From Niveispirillum sp048066115 (lineage in GTDB: Bacteria; Pseudomonadota; Alphaproteobacteria; Azospirillales; Azospirillaceae): DNA of 64,000 nt. Positions 63,781-64,000 of the stretch are shown here, one piece after another. A model generated the notes under the pieces. That model did not search any database and was not told where the DNA came from. It saw nothing but the letters and a program-made list of their open reading frames with translations. Position numbers and translations under genes: made by a program. The stretch covers positions 124,001-188,000 of the forward strand of contig NZ_JBLTYX010000001.1 in the NCBI RefSeq assembly GCF_048066115.1, written 5' to 3'. How positions within the stretch are numbered: position 1 is the first letter of the stretch; each line of letters begins with the position of its first letter.

Positions 63781-64000
63781 CAATTGATCTCCATATGGGC
63801 CGCGTCGGCGGCATAGAGCCGCGTGCGGCTGCACAGCTCATCGATCAGGCGGCGCAGTTCGGGCAGCAGGCGCTGCAGCTCCCCCTCCATCCGCTCCACC
63901 GGCCCGCCCACCGAAAGCACGCCATGCAGCCGGTTCTCCGCATCGGTGATGGGAAAGCCCATGGCCAGCATGGGCAGCGGCCCGTCGCGGCGCACCAGCG
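63780..64000 (-). CDS. IclR-family regulator, C-terminal part (cut by window edge)
   Basis: The last 70 or so residues of a second regulator entering from the right. GFPITDAENRLHGVLSVGGPVERMEGELQRLLPELRRLIDEL is the end of an IclR effector domain. It is upstream of and overlaps the IclR gene at 62962 by one base, so the two regulators are co-transcribed paralogues. Confidence 0.65.
   Translation of the reverse strand, partial: LVRRDGPLPMLAMGFPITDAENRLHGVLSVGGPVERMEGELQRLLPELRRLIDELCSRTRLYAADAAHMEIN

Noticed and set aside
1..64000. tRNA, rRNA or other known structured RNA genes
   Set aside because: I looked for characteristic tRNA arms and rRNA stretches and found none; a covariance-model search would be needed for certainty.

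Overview
The window is GC-rich alphaproteobacterial chromosome. The metabolic genes, Fur-box-like sites and palindromic intergenic repeats suggest Rhodospirillales/Azospirillaceae (for example the Azospirillum-Niveispirillum-Nitrospirillum group), but this is inferred from gene content only; no rRNA, tRNA or marker gene is present. About 62% of the window (3838-43614) is one apparently complete Mu-like transposable prophage.

Left flank (1-3819): the start of a xanthine dehydrogenase small subunit (minus strand), two M20-family amidohydrolases (ureide/carbamoyl-amino-acid type and ArgE/DapE type), and a HigB-HigA-like toxin-antitoxin pair. Purine/ureide nitrogen salvage is the likely theme.

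Prophage (3838-43614): ends are marked by TGT termini and by three TTGGCACC-core sites at the left and three inverted copies at the right, placed as transposase sites are in Mu. From the left come a minus-strand small membrane protein, a minus-strand repressor with three palindromic operator-like sites, a Ner-like regulator, MuA (DDE) transposase and MuB ATPase. A run of early/accessory genes follows: DUF3164, an XRE regulator, an acyl carrier protein, a ParB-like protein, a Gp37/Gp68-type Cys-motif protein and a DUF2786 protein. Then come two minus-strand moron-like genes, GemA and a Mor-like activator. Late genes start with lysozyme and LLH holin, then DksA/TraR finger, gp25/26/27-like proteins, terminase, portal, a minor head protein with a C-terminal nuclease-like domain, protease/scaffold, decoration and major capsid. 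The tail is a siphophage type: tail tube, a chaperone pair joined by a -1 frameshift, a 2036-aa tape measure, and a fibre with a self-cleaving S74 chaperone. No sheath gene is present, so the phage resembles the B3/D3112/RcapMu kind of transposable siphophage rather than Mu itself.

Right flank (43615-64000): (i) an iron-linked, probably Fur-controlled flavin electron-transfer cluster (PepSY membrane protein, DUF2271, DUF4198, ApbE flavin transferase, membrane-anchored flavodoxin reductase, second DUF4198) interrupted by a ParDE-like pair; (ii) a degenerate EAL-like protein and a secreted protein; (iii) a catabolic region with LLM flavin monooxygenase, alpha/beta hydrolase, RibB, thiolase, CitE-like lyase, MaoC/HTD2-like hydratase and a LysR regulator, then an MFS pump, FMN reductase, a second LysR, a phytanoyl-CoA dioxygenase family enzyme and two tandem IclR regulators.

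Two families of palindromic repeats are scattered through the host DNA (three copies each) and are absent from the prophage. One of them supplies the stop codon of two genes. The least usual items are the phage acyl carrier protein, the head protein with a toxin-like tail, the frameshift site, the shared late-promoter-like motif and the repeat families.
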